Assembly (NCBI GenBank): GCA_947457395.1
Contig: CANGVA010000002.1
Span: 145,234-209,233, forward strand
Origin: Bacteroidota bacterium
Lineage (GTDB): Bacteria > Bacteroidota > Bacteroidia > UKL13-3
DNA: 64,000 bases
Direction: 5' to 3'
Shown here piece after piece: positions 19,342-29,200 of the stretch. The translations under genes were made by a program, and so were the position numbers. The notes beneath the pieces were generated by a model, which worked only from the letters and a program-made list of their open reading frames with translations, was not told where the DNA came from and did no database searches. The stretch's first letter is position 1, and every line of letters starts with the position of its first letter.

Positions 19342-20715
19342 ATGATACGCTTTTGCCTTTGGATTTTATTATTGTACTGTACACCTTTGTTTGCGCAAAG
19401 GACCGGTGGTTCCAACATTATTTCAGGCCCAATGCTTGGCTATACTGAGCACCGTGAGGCGCTGATTTGGGTACAAGTGTCCTGCGCCAAAACAATCACA
19501 TTAATTTATACCCCGGTGAATTTAACCGCTCCGGTTAGTCGCATAACACGTCATATCTTAGACCCCAACTGCAACAATAGTAGTGTGGTTAAATTTATAC
19601 CCCAAAACCTTGAGCCCGGATGCACCTATAAATACTCGTTGCTGTTAGACGACAAACCTGCCACAACCGGAGTTGATCTGTTTTTTAAAACCAAACCATT
19701 GTGGGAATGGCGCACTCCTGCTCCCGATTTTTCGTTTATTGCAGCATCTTGCAACTATGTAAACGATTCGGCCTACGACCGTCCCGGTAAACCATATGGA
19801 CAGAGTACAGATATTTTCTTACAAATGGTTCAGCAGCCAACAGACTTTATGCTTTGGTTGGGCGATAATGTATATTTAAGGGAGGTAGACTACTCCTCTG
19901 AAAGTGGCATAAAGTATAGATATGCCCATACACGTGCAGATAAAAATTTGCAACCTTTATTGCGCAGCCGTAATCATTACGCGATATGGGATGATCATGA
20001 TTTTGGAGATAACAACAGCGGAAAAGGGTTTGCCTTGAAAGAAAGCAGCAGACAATGTTTTACAGATTACTGGGGCAATAAACAATATGGCCAAAACAAC
20101 GAAGGGGTTTATAGCTCTTTTAGCCACGCTGATGCAGATTTTATCTTACTTGATAACCGCTGGTGGCGAGACGAAAGCGACCTGGACGAAACCCTGCATA
20201 ACAATAAAACCCAACTGGGCACCAAACAGCTGGAATGGCTTTTTTATCAACTTGCCCATAGCAGAGCCACGTTCAAATTTATTTGTGTTGGTGGTCAGTT
20301 CTTGAATGAGAACACCGATAAAGAATCGTTTAACCAATACAAGGCCGAAAGAAAAAAGATACTTAACTATATCATTGAAAACAAAATAAGCGGTGTAATA
20401 TTTTTAACCGGAGACAGACACCACACAGAATTACTTACTTATAATAAAAGCGAAAACGATTTGGGTTATGCGCTTATAGAACTAACCTCATCTGCCATAA
20501 GCAGCAGGCCGGGAAATGCAAAAGAAACAATCGAAGCAACCAACCCCATGCGCATTTCAAACACTCTGGTAACAGAAAATAATTATTGCGTTATAAAAGT
20601 TAGTGGTGAAAGAAAAAATCGACATGTACAGTTTAGTTGCTTTGATAAAAAGAACAACCTCTTGTGGGAATACAAAATTGGTGAAGATAAATTAAAGGCC
20701 AAACCTATAAAATAA
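19342..20715 (+). CDS. PhoD-like alkaline phosphatase family protein
   Basis: A metallophosphoesterase of the PhoD group, 457 residues from ATG 19342. This start gives a proper signal peptide (MIRFCLWILLLYCTPLFAQ); the ATG at 19240 would add a 34-residue non-signal extension. Metal-binding signatures are WLGDNVYLREVDY, AIWDDHDFGDNNSG and LTGDRHHTELL. An N-terminal Ig-like domain (to about residue 110) precedes the catalytic domain, as in PhoD. It probably hydrolyses phosphomono- or diesters in the periplasm. Its stop codon abuts the stop of the convergent gene with no spacer. Confidence 0.9.
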   Translation: MIRFCLWILLLYCTPLFAQRTGGSNIISGPMLGYTEHREALIWVQVSCAKTITLIYTPVNLTAPVSRITRHILDPNCNNSSVVKFIPQNLEPGCTYKYSLLLDDKPATTGVDLFFKTKPLWEWRTPAPDFSFIAASCNYVNDSAYDRPGKPYGQSTDIFLQMVQQPTDFMLWLGDNVYLREVDYSSESGIKYRYAHTRADKNLQPLLRSRNHYAIWDDHDFGDNNSGKGFALKESSRQCFTDYWGNKQYGQNNEGVYSSFSHADADFILLDNRWWRDESDLDETLHNNKTQLGTKQLEWLFYQLAHSRATFKFICVGGQFLNENTDKESFNQYKAERKKILNYIIENKISGVIFLTGDRHHTELLTYNKSENDLGYALIELTSSAISSRPGNAKETIEATNPMRISNTLVTENNYCVIKVSGERKNRHVQFSCFDKKNNLLWEYKIGEDKLKAKPIK

Positions 20716-23166
20716 CTATTTAGAACCACATTGTTCGCAAAAGAGTTTCTTTATATGCAGGTTTTCGAAAAACTTTGACGATACCTGTTTTTCATTAAAA
20801 ATCTTACAAAACAATTCAGGATCTGTTTTTTGAAGGCGTTTAAAAATGCGCAACATCTGTTTATCAAATTCTGCCATGCCTGATGCCTTTGAGAAATACA
20901 ATATGCGAAGGCTGTACTCTCTAACGAGACTTTGCTCCTGAACATCATTATAGTGGTCAAATAAAACCTGAGCAGCAATATCAAATCGCTTTTGTTGGGC
21001 ATAAAAATCCGCAATAGCAAGTGCCTCTAGTGCGGGACTATTCTTTGAAACCTCCTTGACAGTGTTATAGGTATCGGGCTTTTTTTGTTTTTTATTTTCA
21101 TTTAGCACCGGATAAAAACGTGAAATAAGGGTATTTCTTAATCCTGCCGGAATTGCCGTTGCGTTAATGGAACCAAAAAGTGAGGCCTGTGTAAACAGCT
21201 CCTCTCTGCGCTGCTCCTGACTCTTTCTTTCTGCTGCATTTATTTTTAGTGCCAAATAATTGTATTTCGCAATCGGATAATTGGGGTCAATTCTTCTTAA
21301 TTCTTCAAATTTTAAAGTTTTATCAGTATCATTATTAATCATGGCATACTGATTATTAAGCATATTAACGTATCTGGGCTCCTGCGGTATGTTCAATGCC
21401 ATAAATTTTTTATACTCCATCTTACCTTCTTGCAGCAGTTTAATTAATGCAGTTTGATTGCTTAGTGCGCGCTTTAAGTCTTTTCTTTCAATTGCTTTAT
21501 TAAATCGATACGTCCAGTATTCATCAGGTGGAAGTTTCTTCAAATCAAATACCACTTTCATTTCAATAGTAGCAAAGCGCTCTTCTTTCAAGAGTGGTTC
21601 AATTTTTCTAAGCAGCATGGTGTCTGAATCCAAGCGCTTACGTACATATTGTTGGGAGCTATCAGCCAGATAATACCAGTTGGTTAATACAATCTGTTTC
21701 TTAAAAATATCCCAGGCATTGCCTTGCTTTACTGTATAATTTATTTTAGTGCCATTTTGTTGCTGCTCTAGCACTTTTACAATGCTGGCCGCACGTTTTT
21801 CCTGTAGTTGCTGGTTTTTAACAGAATCCCCCTCAACTGATGAGTATGCAACAATTTGAATATTGCTGATGGTGAAACGTGGTTCATTTAAACTATCTAT
21901 GAAAGGAGATATATCGTCCTGTTTAAAATCAAACTTGTTTCGCTCAAAAGGAATTTTGAATGAGAGGCTTTTTTGCTCAACGTAGGGTTCTGGTGTTTTG
22001 GCTGTTTGTGTGTCAAGCAACAATGGCAAATCATTATATTTAGCAGGGGTGAAGTATGGCTCTAGGCGATATAGCTTATCATAAAAACCCCAAACCTCGC
22101 ATTTCAATTTCTCATCGCAATATTTGGCCACCTTAATACCTATTTCAAAATTCTCTGAAAACCCTTTTGGTAGCTTATCTATCATCAAGTCGCCCTTGGC
22201 TTTGAGTCGGGCAAGGTTTACCGGCCTGAGAGCAATAGACAAGTCGGCCTGAGCATTACCACCTGCAGAAATATTATATGAGGTACCACATGGAAACTGT
22301 GACAACTCAATGATATAAATCAGCAGCCTGTCGTTTCCATCGGCAATAAGTTTGGGAGAGGTGCGGTTGTTTTCATCGCCAATAAAATACTTTTTATAGC
22401 TTTCTTTCAGGTAGAGTTTGCTTTCCTTAATATAAAACGCCTTATCCATATCCATGGATTTGTACCAGGCTTTATATTCATCAACGCTAGGGCAAACATT
22501 GCCATCGTCACAACTTCCAAGAAGGCATTTAACCTTACACCCAAGTTTTCTAAACCACCAATGTGCAGCATGGCTATTAACCTTATAATTTTTATCCAAA
22601 TCGCTGCTATGTGCAGCCGTGTTGTTCACAATATTTATATCACCCAGCACAATAGAAATAAATATTTTATTGGTGAGCGGATCAAAAGCAGCGCCTACAC
22701 CGGCATAATACAAATCGGCCCGAAGAAATAACTTTCTATGCTTGCCCATTTTTTTAAAAAGTTTTTCTAAAATTTCGCGCTCGCTTGGTGTTTTTCCTTT
22801 TGAGTTGGTTGCCTCCGCAAGAATTATTTCTTGCGGAAGGCCATCTTTTATTCCACCATGAAAATAAACTCGTAATGCAGTTGTGCTTTTTTTAAGCTCC
22901 TTTTGCACATTGGTTTCTTGTTTTATTTCGCTGCAATAATTAGCCTGATCCTGAGAGGCATTCTCAAGCACCTGAGTTGTAACCACATCTTCCATTTGCG
23001 CAGCCGCACGCTGCTGATTAATGTAGGTAAGCATTCCTGAACGGATGGAATCAAGATCTAAATCCTGCGCAAAAACAGCTAATGTATTACAAATTGCAAA
23101 GAGTAGTGATAGAGTAGATTTTTGTTTCAAAGGGGTTAATTTTTGAACCAAGATATGATATTTCAT
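20716..23166 (-). CDS. CAP (SCP/PR-1)-domain and OmpA-like hybrid envelope protein
   Basis: An 816-residue exported protein, starting at ATG 23166, which gives a signal peptide ending ICNTLAVFAQ; earlier in-frame ATGs would add an odd hydrophobic extension. About residues 30-175 look like a CAP domain: MLTYINQQRAAAQ ... LENASQDQANYC ... KHRKLFLRADLYYAGVGAAF ... IFISIVLGD. About 440-540 resemble an OmpA-like domain (IPFERNKFDFKQDDISPFIDSLNE ... NIQIVAYSSVEGD ... LQEKRAASIVKVLEQ), which in other proteins binds peptidoglycan. The remaining C-terminal about 250 residues are helical and TPR-like. A mid-region Cys cluster (LGCKVKCLLGSCDDGNVC) may form disulfides. Function unknown; probably periplasmic. 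Confidence 0.75.
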   Translation of the reverse strand: MKYHILVQKLTPLKQKSTLSLLFAICNTLAVFAQDLDLDSIRSGMLTYINQQRAAAQMEDVVTTQVLENASQDQANYCSEIKQETNVQKELKKSTTALRVYFHGGIKDGLPQEIILAEATNSKGKTPSEREILEKLFKKMGKHRKLFLRADLYYAGVGAAFDPLTNKIFISIVLGDINIVNNTAAHSSDLDKNYKVNSHAAHWWFRKLGCKVKCLLGSCDDGNVCPSVDEYKAWYKSMDMDKAFYIKESKLYLKESYKKYFIGDENNRTSPKLIADGNDRLLIYIIELSQFPCGTSYNISAGGNAQADLSIALRPVNLARLKAKGDLMIDKLPKGFSENFEIGIKVAKYCDEKLKCEVWGFYDKLYRLEPYFTPAKYNDLPLLLDTQTAKTPEPYVEQKSLSFKIPFERNKFDFKQDDISPFIDSLNEPRFTISNIQIVAYSSVEGDSVKNQQLQEKRAASIVKVLEQQQNGTKINYTVKQGNAWDIFKKQIVLTNWYYLADSSQQYVRKRLDSDTMLLRKIEPLLKEERFATIEMKVVFDLKKLPPDEYWTYRFNKAIERKDLKRALSNQTALIKLLQEGKMEYKKFMALNIPQEPRYVNMLNNQYAMINNDTDKTLKFEELRRIDPNYPIAKYNYLALKINAAERKSQEQRREELFTQASLFGSINATAIPAGLRNTLISRFYPVLNENKKQKKPDTYNTVKEVSKNSPALEALAIADFYAQQKRFDIAAQVLFDHYNDVQEQSLVREYSLRILYFSKASGMAEFDKQMLRIFKRLQKTDPELFCKIFNEKQVSSKFFENLHIKKLFCEQCGSK

Positions 23167-23230
23167 ATAAGAGCTAATGAACATACTAACGTGCATTGTG
23201 AAAAATGTATACAGTTTGGCTGCCAAACCC

Positions 23231-23238
23231 TACTTTTG
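23231..23238 (+). promoter_or_regulatory. Candidate -7 element TACTTTTG for the ALDH gene
   Basis: A match to the Bacteroidota sigma-A -7 consensus TAnnTTTG, ending 17 nt before ATG 23256. A well-spaced -33 TTG is not visible, so this is only a candidate. Confidence 0.4.
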
Positions 23239-23255
23239 CAAGCAAATAAACTCAC

Positions 23256-24788
23256 ATGATTCACTCCGTATTAAACAAACTTGGCATTCTGCCCTTAAAC
23301 CATGGTACCTCAACCGGAATAAACCATTTTTCAACTGAAGGTGCCACAAAAAAAGACATTTTCTCACCGGTAGATGGTAAGGCAATTGCCTCCGTTACAT
23401 TTACCACCTCCGCTGAATATGAGCAGGTTGTTCAAGCTTCTGCTAAGGCTTTTGAAACATGGCGCATGTTACCCGCACCAAAACGCGGAGAGGTTGTAAG
23501 GCAATATGGAAACACACTGCGTGCCAATAAAACAGAATTGGGCACCTTGGTTAGTTATGAAATGGGTAAAAGCCTGCAGGAAGGGCTAGGTGAGGTGCAG
23601 GAAATGATAGACATCTGTGATTTTGCTGTTGGGCTTTCGCGACAACTTACGGGCTTAACCATGCATTCTGAGCGTTCGAACCATCGCATGTATGAGCAAT
23701 GGCATCCACTGGGCATAGTGGGCATTATATCGGCTTTTAATTTTCCAGTGGCCGTATGGAGCTGGAACGCTATGATTGCAGCAGTTTGCGGAGATGTATG
23801 TATATGGAAACCGTCTGAAAAAACTCCGCTTTCTGCAATAGCTTGTCAGAACCTGCTGGAGCAGGTTCTAAAAGAAAATAATTTGCCGGAAGGCATCTTC
23901 TGCCTTATTAATGGCGACCATACCATTGGTGAATTAATGACACGCGATACGCGTATACCGTTGATTTCTGCTACAGGATCTGTTAGAATGGGTAAAATTG
24001 TTGGTGCTGAGGTGGCTAAGCGTCTTGGGCGTTCCCTGCTTGAACTGGGTGGAAACAACGCCATCATTGTTACGCCCAATGCCAATCTTGATTTGGCCTT
24101 ACGTGCCATTACATTTGGCGCAGCCGGTACTGCAGGCCAACGCTGCACCACTACGCGCAGGTTAATTGTGCATGAAAGCCTGTATGAAACCGTAAAAAAT
24201 AAACTGGTGCACATTTTCGGCCAACTAACCATTGGTAATCCACTGGAGAAAGGTGTGCTGGTGGGTCCACTAATTGATAAAGATGCTGTTAAAGCCTATT
24301 TACATGCCTTAGAAACCTTGAAGAAAGAAGGCGGAAAAGTGTTATGTGGGGCCGAGGTGCTTAGTGGCACAGGCTATGATTCCGGGTGTTATGTAAAACC
24401 AACCATTTGCGAAGCAGAAAACCATTTTCAAATTGTACAGGAAGAAACTTTTGCTCCTATATTATATCTTATGAAATACCAAACCCTAGAGGAGGCTATT
24501 GCTCTTCAAAATGGAGTTAAACAAGGACTGAGCTCAGCAGTGTTTACTGATAATTTGCAAGAGGCTGAGCGTTTTCTATCGGGCGCGGGTTCTGATTGCG
24601 GCATAGCTAACGTAAACATAGGTACATCCGGTGCAGAAATTGGTGGGGCTTTTGGCGGTGAAAAAGAAACAGGTGGTGGCAGGGAATCGGGCAGCGACTC
24701 ATGGAAGGCATATATGCGCAGGCAAACCAATACCATCAACTATGGCAAAGAGTTGCCTTTAGCCCAAGGAATTGAATTTAATATCTGA
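23256..24788 (+). CDS. ALDH7-type aldehyde dehydrogenase (probable aminoadipate-semialdehyde/P6C dehydrogenase)
   Basis: A 510-residue NAD(P)-dependent aldehyde dehydrogenase. Catalytic C297 is in GTAGQRCTTTRR and general-base E263 in LLELGGNNAI; their 34-residue spacing is canonical. The stretches RQLTGLTMHSERSNHRMYEQWHPLGIVGIISAFNFPVAVW and the ending GKELPLAQGIEF are typical of the ALDH7/antiquitin group, which oxidises 2-aminoadipate 6-semialdehyde (piperideine-6-carboxylate) in lysine degradation. It acts in the cytosol and stands alone, so context does not confirm the substrate. Confidence 0.92.
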   Translation: MIHSVLNKLGILPLNHGTSTGINHFSTEGATKKDIFSPVDGKAIASVTFTTSAEYEQVVQASAKAFETWRMLPAPKRGEVVRQYGNTLRANKTELGTLVSYEMGKSLQEGLGEVQEMIDICDFAVGLSRQLTGLTMHSERSNHRMYEQWHPLGIVGIISAFNFPVAVWSWNAMIAAVCGDVCIWKPSEKTPLSAIACQNLLEQVLKENNLPEGIFCLINGDHTIGELMTRDTRIPLISATGSVRMGKIVGAEVAKRLGRSLLELGGNNAIIVTPNANLDLALRAITFGAAGTAGQRCTTTRRLIVHESLYETVKNKLVHIFGQLTIGNPLEKGVLVGPLIDKDAVKAYLHALETLKKEGGKVLCGAEVLSGTGYDSGCYVKPTICEAENHFQIVQEETFAPILYLMKYQTLEEAIALQNGVKQGLSSAVFTDNLQEAERFLSGAGSDCGIANVNIGTSGAEIGGAFGGEKETGGGRESGSDSWKAYMRRQTNTINYGKELPLAQGIEFNI

Positions 24789-24866
24789 TTTTGTGTTATT
24801 TATAGGTGATTCTTTGTTTTTGGAACGCTAATTGATTCAGGTGTTATAGGATATAAAACCTAAAAA

Positions 24867-25670
24867 ATGAAAAAGGTAATTTTATTAGCCACACTGTTGG
24901 CTATTGGTCATATAGGAAAAAACCAGAATACACCCACTGATGAGGTGCTTTATGAAATAAAACCGCTGCCAAACAAAGCCTTTACTTTTGGTGAACGGCT
25001 CACCTACCGCATACATTATGGCCTGCTTAATGGTGGAAATGCTTATTTTGAAGTTGATGACAAGCCACATCCGGTAAATGATAGACAAACCTACCACATC
25101 AAGGTTCATGGAAAATCAACCGGATTGGTAGATGTGATGTTTAAAGTACGAGACGAGTATGAGTCATACATGGATGTGGATGCGCTGGTGCCATGGAAAG
25201 CAACGAAGAACGTGCGTGAGGGAGGATACCGCGATACCGACTTTATTATGTTTGATCACCGCAGGCGCATTGCAAGCAGCCGTAGGGGCCAACTGGCTAT
25301 ACCCGAAGGAACAAAAGACCTGGTCTCGTCAATCTACTATGCACGTACTATGGATATGGTAAATGCCAAGCCGGGCGATGTTTTTCCTGTAACATTTTAT
25401 CTAGACCATAAAAACTATGAGTTTCGTTTTAAATTTTTGGGCCGCGAAACCATAGATACTGAATTGGGCCGCTTCAATGCACTTAAGGTTAAGCCACAGG
25501 TAATCGAAGGGCGCGTATTTAAAGATCAGGAGGCTATTACTATGTGGGTAACCGATGATGAAAACAAAATACCCCTGCGCGTGCAGTCTGAAATTTGGGT
25601 AGGCTCATTAAAAGCCGACCTGATTGAGATGAAGGGAATTAGAAACCCACTTCGTTCCAAGGTTAAATAA
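24867..25670 (+). CDS. DUF3108 domain-containing exported protein
   Basis: A 267-residue protein. The N-terminus (MKKVILLATLLAIGHIG) is a probable signal peptide. The body matches DUF3108: FTFGERLTYRIHYGLLNGGNAYFEV ... VMFKVRDEYESYMD ... YRFKFLGRETIDTELGRFNALKVKP ... MWVTDDENKIPLRVQSEIWVGSLKADL. This lipocalin-like beta fold is common in Bacteroidota envelopes; its function is not established. The gene is 78 nt after the ALDH gene and 90 nt before ndk. Confidence 0.88.
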   Translation: MKKVILLATLLAIGHIGKNQNTPTDEVLYEIKPLPNKAFTFGERLTYRIHYGLLNGGNAYFEVDDKPHPVNDRQTYHIKVHGKSTGLVDVMFKVRDEYESYMDVDALVPWKATKNVREGGYRDTDFIMFDHRRRIASSRRGQLAIPEGTKDLVSSIYYARTMDMVNAKPGDVFPVTFYLDHKNYEFRFKFLGRETIDTELGRFNALKVKPQVIEGRVFKDQEAITMWVTDDENKIPLRVQSEIWVGSLKADLIEMKGIRNPLRSKVK

Positions 25671-25727
25671 AACCAGCATCTTTTAGATATATTATTGAAT
25701 TTTTACTGATTATCCGCGCATTTGTTT

Positions 25728-25735
25728 TATTTTTG
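25728..25735 (+). promoter_or_regulatory. Candidate -7 element TATTTTTG for ndk
   Basis: A match to TAnnTTTG ending 25 nt before ATG 25761. The -33 region is T-rich (TTTT at 25701-25704, spacing 23) but has no clean TTTG. Confidence 0.4.
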
Positions 25736-25760
25736 CGCGCCAAAAATCTAAACATAAAAC

Positions 25761-26180
25761 ATGAGCGGAAAAACCACTTTTACCATGATTAAGCCGGATG
25801 CTGTTGCAAACGGACACACCGGAAAAATTATTGACCACATTATTGAAAAGGGCTTCAAAATTGTTGCCATGAAATATACACGCCTTTCCGATGAAAAAGC
25901 CGGAGAATTTTATGATATACACCGTGAGCGTCCATTTTTTAAAGACCTAGTAGCCTTTATGACCTCAGGGCCAATCGTTGCTGCTGTGCTTGAAAAAGAG
26001 AATGCCGTTGCCGACTTTAGAAATGTAATTGGTGCAACCGACCCTCAAAAAGCCGAGGCTGGAACCATACGAAACCTATATGCTAAATCTATTGATGCAA
26101 ACGCCATACATGGCAGCGATAGTGATGAGAATGCGAATCGTGAAGCATCTTTCTTCTTCAGTGCTTTTGAGCGTTTCTAA
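25761..26180 (+). CDS. ndk: Nucleoside diphosphate kinase
   Basis: A 139-residue enzyme that transfers the gamma phosphate of ATP to (d)NDPs through a phosphohistidine. The start [10 protein letters not shown], the Kpn-loop region and the active-site motif NAIHGSDS with H117 are all present. Length matches the family. It is cytosolic and monocistronic here, with its own promoter candidate upstream and a strong hairpin downstream. Confidence 0.98.
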   Translation: MSGKTTFTMIKPDAVANGHTGKIIDHIIEKGFKIVAMKYTRLSDEKAGEFYDIHRERPFFKDLVAFMTSGPIVAAVLEKENAVADFRNVIGATDPQKAEAGTIRNLYAKSIDANAIHGSDSDENANREASFFFSAFERF

Positions 26181-26190
26181 ATTTTTTTTG

Positions 26191-26235
26191 TAACAATAAG
26201 CCCGTATGAATATAATTTATACGGGCTTATTGTTA
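26191..26235. terminator. 17-bp perfect hairpin between convergent genes
   Basis: A perfect 17-bp inverted repeat: 26191-26207 (TAACAATAAGCCCGTAT) pairs with 26219-26235 around an 11-nt loop. It lies between the stops of ndk (26180) and the DUF4175 gene (26245), the place for a bidirectional terminator. Neither strand has a U tract after the stem; the T8 run (26182-26189) lies before the stem on the plus strand. It may therefore protect 3' ends or terminate by another mechanism. Confidence 0.55.
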
Positions 26236-26244
26236 TGAGGCTTA

Positions 26245-29200
26245 TTATGGTTGCCTGCTTCCTATTTTGTTAAAATAGGCTCTTGTTTTCTCTATATAAT
26301 ATGGCTGCATTTGTGCGGGTATGGTTTGATGCAACTCTTTCTCTTTATTTTTCTGCTTAATGTATTGCTCAAAATCAGGGGGTGCGGGTTTGGTCTTTTC
26401 TTTTGCCTGTTCGGCCTCACGTTTTTGTTCTTGCTCCTGTTTTTTCTCTGCTTTCTCACTCTCCAGCAAACGGGTTAGTATTTCCTGCTGCCGGTACAAC
26501 ATTTCACTGGTTAGTTGCTTGTTAAAGAGTTCTTTCTCGGTTTGCTCCATCATCTTCTGCATTTCCTGGAGTGCTTTATTTCCGCCAAAACCTTGTTTTT
26601 CTTTCGCCCCCATTTCCTGCATCATTTTTTGCATTTGCTGCCTAATAGCCTGCTGCTGGGCGGCCATTCGGGCAAACTCCTGGCTGCCCATTCCCTGCTG
26701 CCCTCCTGGTTTCTGACCATTGGGTTGTTGTTGGTTATTTAAGCCTTCACGCAACTGCTTGTTTAGTTCTTCCTGCATCTTCTTTAGCTCGCTCATTGAT
26801 TTTCCTTTTTCCTTGCCTTTACCTTTACCCTTGCCAGGTTTGGGTTTTGATTTTCCGCCCTTCTGACCTTCGCCACTCATCTGATCTTGCATTTGTTTTA
26901 GTACCTCACTTAACATTACTGCCAGGTTGTTAGCGTGAGTCATTGCATATTGTTGGCGTGTGCGTATTTCACCAAAAAACCGTTTGCCAAAACTTGCTAC
27001 ACTTCTATCAAGATTATCATTTAATTTAGTTACCTCTCGATTTATAAAAGATCCCAGTTCGGGTACCCGCTTACTTAATGCCAACAGGCTGTCTTCAATA
27101 ATTTTGGCATTATCTTTAATTCGCTTTTGCTCCTTTGCCTTTTCCACAAACTGGGGGTTATATCCATTTATCTGTTTTAGTTCCTCCATTAGCTTTTCCT
27201 GGTCTTTGGAGAGTTGTATGGTGTTTTCCAAAATCTCGCGTAATGCTTCTGCGTTCAGTTCAATTTCCTTTTCGTTTTGCTTATCTGCTGCATCTTTCAT
27301 TTTCTCTTCCATTCGCTTCATGCTTTCGGCTGCCTTTTTTTGTTTTTCAGCAGCTTTCTTGCTATCCTTTTTGTCCAACTCCTGCTCACTTCCTTCCATT
27401 TGTTCCTCTGTTTCCTTCTGCTCTTGTTCAGTATTTTCAAGTTGTTTGGGGTCCTCTAGCGCTTTGTTTTTCTCGTTCAATTCGTTCAGGTCTTTTTTCA
27501 GTTCATCAAACACCTGCTTATTTTCTTGTTGCTCCTTTTTTATTTGATCAAGTTTTTGTTGCTTATCTTCTTTGTTTATGTTTTTTTCCGTACTTAATGC
27601 TTCGCTTTTGCCAGCGAGTTCTTCCTGTTTCTTTTGCAATTGTTGAAGTTTTTCTAGGGCTTCTTCCTGCTTTTTTTCTACCTCAAGGCGTTTAAACTGT
27701 TCCAGCATCCGGTCCAGCTCTTTTTCTACGTCTTTGTTATTCAATTGCATTTTCTCCATTTCCTGTTTAATCAGGTCCTTGTTTTGCAGTTGCATCATTT
27801 GCTCAACCTGTTTAATCAGTTTCTTCATTTCCTCACTCATTACCTCGTTAAACATTTTCTCTATTAACTGTTGCTTTTGCAGCAATTCATCGCTTTGTTT
27901 TTTAAACTCATGTTCCTGTTCTTTCAATTGTTTTTGCTCCTGTTTTATTTGTTCAATTTTTTCTGCCAGCTTCTTTTGACGCTCTATCAGTTGATCCAAT
28001 TTTTTCTTCTCTTCCCATGTAAGCTCTCGTTTTTCCTGCATTTTTCGTTCGAGATCCTTAAGCTCTCTTTGCATTTGTTTGCTTTCTCTGATGGCGTCTT
28101 CCATTTTCTGTTTTAGGGCGCTGCTTCCGGCTTCTGCCTTTTGCTCCAACTCCTGCAAAGACGGAGCCCTGCGAAGCATTATTTTACTTTTGGTTGATTT
28201 GGGTCCGTGCACGCCATCATTATCCCAAACTTCAAAATAATATTCCAACTCGTCTGAGGGGGCAAAACCAATTTCATCTAAATTCATTTGGTAATAAAAA
28301 CGCTGCGCGATTGCGTTTTTCTGAACCGCAAGAGTCTTGTTCTTTGTCCCATGCTTGATTTTTTCAATGTCATCAGATTTAATAAAACGATAGCAGAATA
28401 GTAGTCGGGCTAAACCATAATCATCCGATGCATCACCAACGAAATAAATCTGTTTTCCTGTTAATGTATCTATCTTTTCTTCTGCTGCAATGGTTGGGTA
28501 GGTATCTGGCAAAACATTTATCTGGTAATACAATGAATCGCCTGTGCTAATAATATTGTTGGTTGTTTTGATATAATATGCTGTTGATAAAAACATTTTT
28601 TTACTAAATGTAAACACATCTGTTTCCTGCGGGTTTGCTTTGGCTGTAACGCCATTAAACCCCAAAATAATCTGATTGGCCTGCTCTGCGGCAAATTGCC
28701 AGTTAAGATTTGTTCCTGCCGGTATAGTAATATCTCCGGGGCTGTTAAGCGTTTCACTTTTTTTGTTAAGATATTTGGGGTATTGTAACTGTAACTTATA
28801 TCCAACAAGCCTTGGCCTTGAAACAACGTCAAGGCTATATGTTTCCGATGTGAAATCATTTGCCTCAAAGTAAAAAACTTCCGAGCGCTTAAGCGTATTA
28901 AAAAGATAACCGAAATGCGTGTTGTCTTGCTTCTGCATTTTTATCTTATAATCTCCTCTTACAAGGTAAACCTCATCCGGAAGCTTGCTTCCTTCAAGTC
29001 TTAATTCCAAATTAAAATCAGAGAATTGCTCTGCCCTTAGTTGTGGATTTGTTATAATAAAACGGAATGGCGCCACCGGCTTAAACGTTTGATTGTACGC
29101 AATAACGCGTTTGCCACCATCGCTTATCATACCGGGAGCCACTAAGTATATAGCAGCGTATAGTATTACTGGTAAAAGAACATATCTTGCATATCGTAGA

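Noticed and set aside
26360..28116. Plus-strand Cys/Ser/Phe-rich reading frames
   Set aside because: They are antisense to the Lys/Glu/Gln codons of the DUF4175 coiled coil and have no start or family signal of their own.
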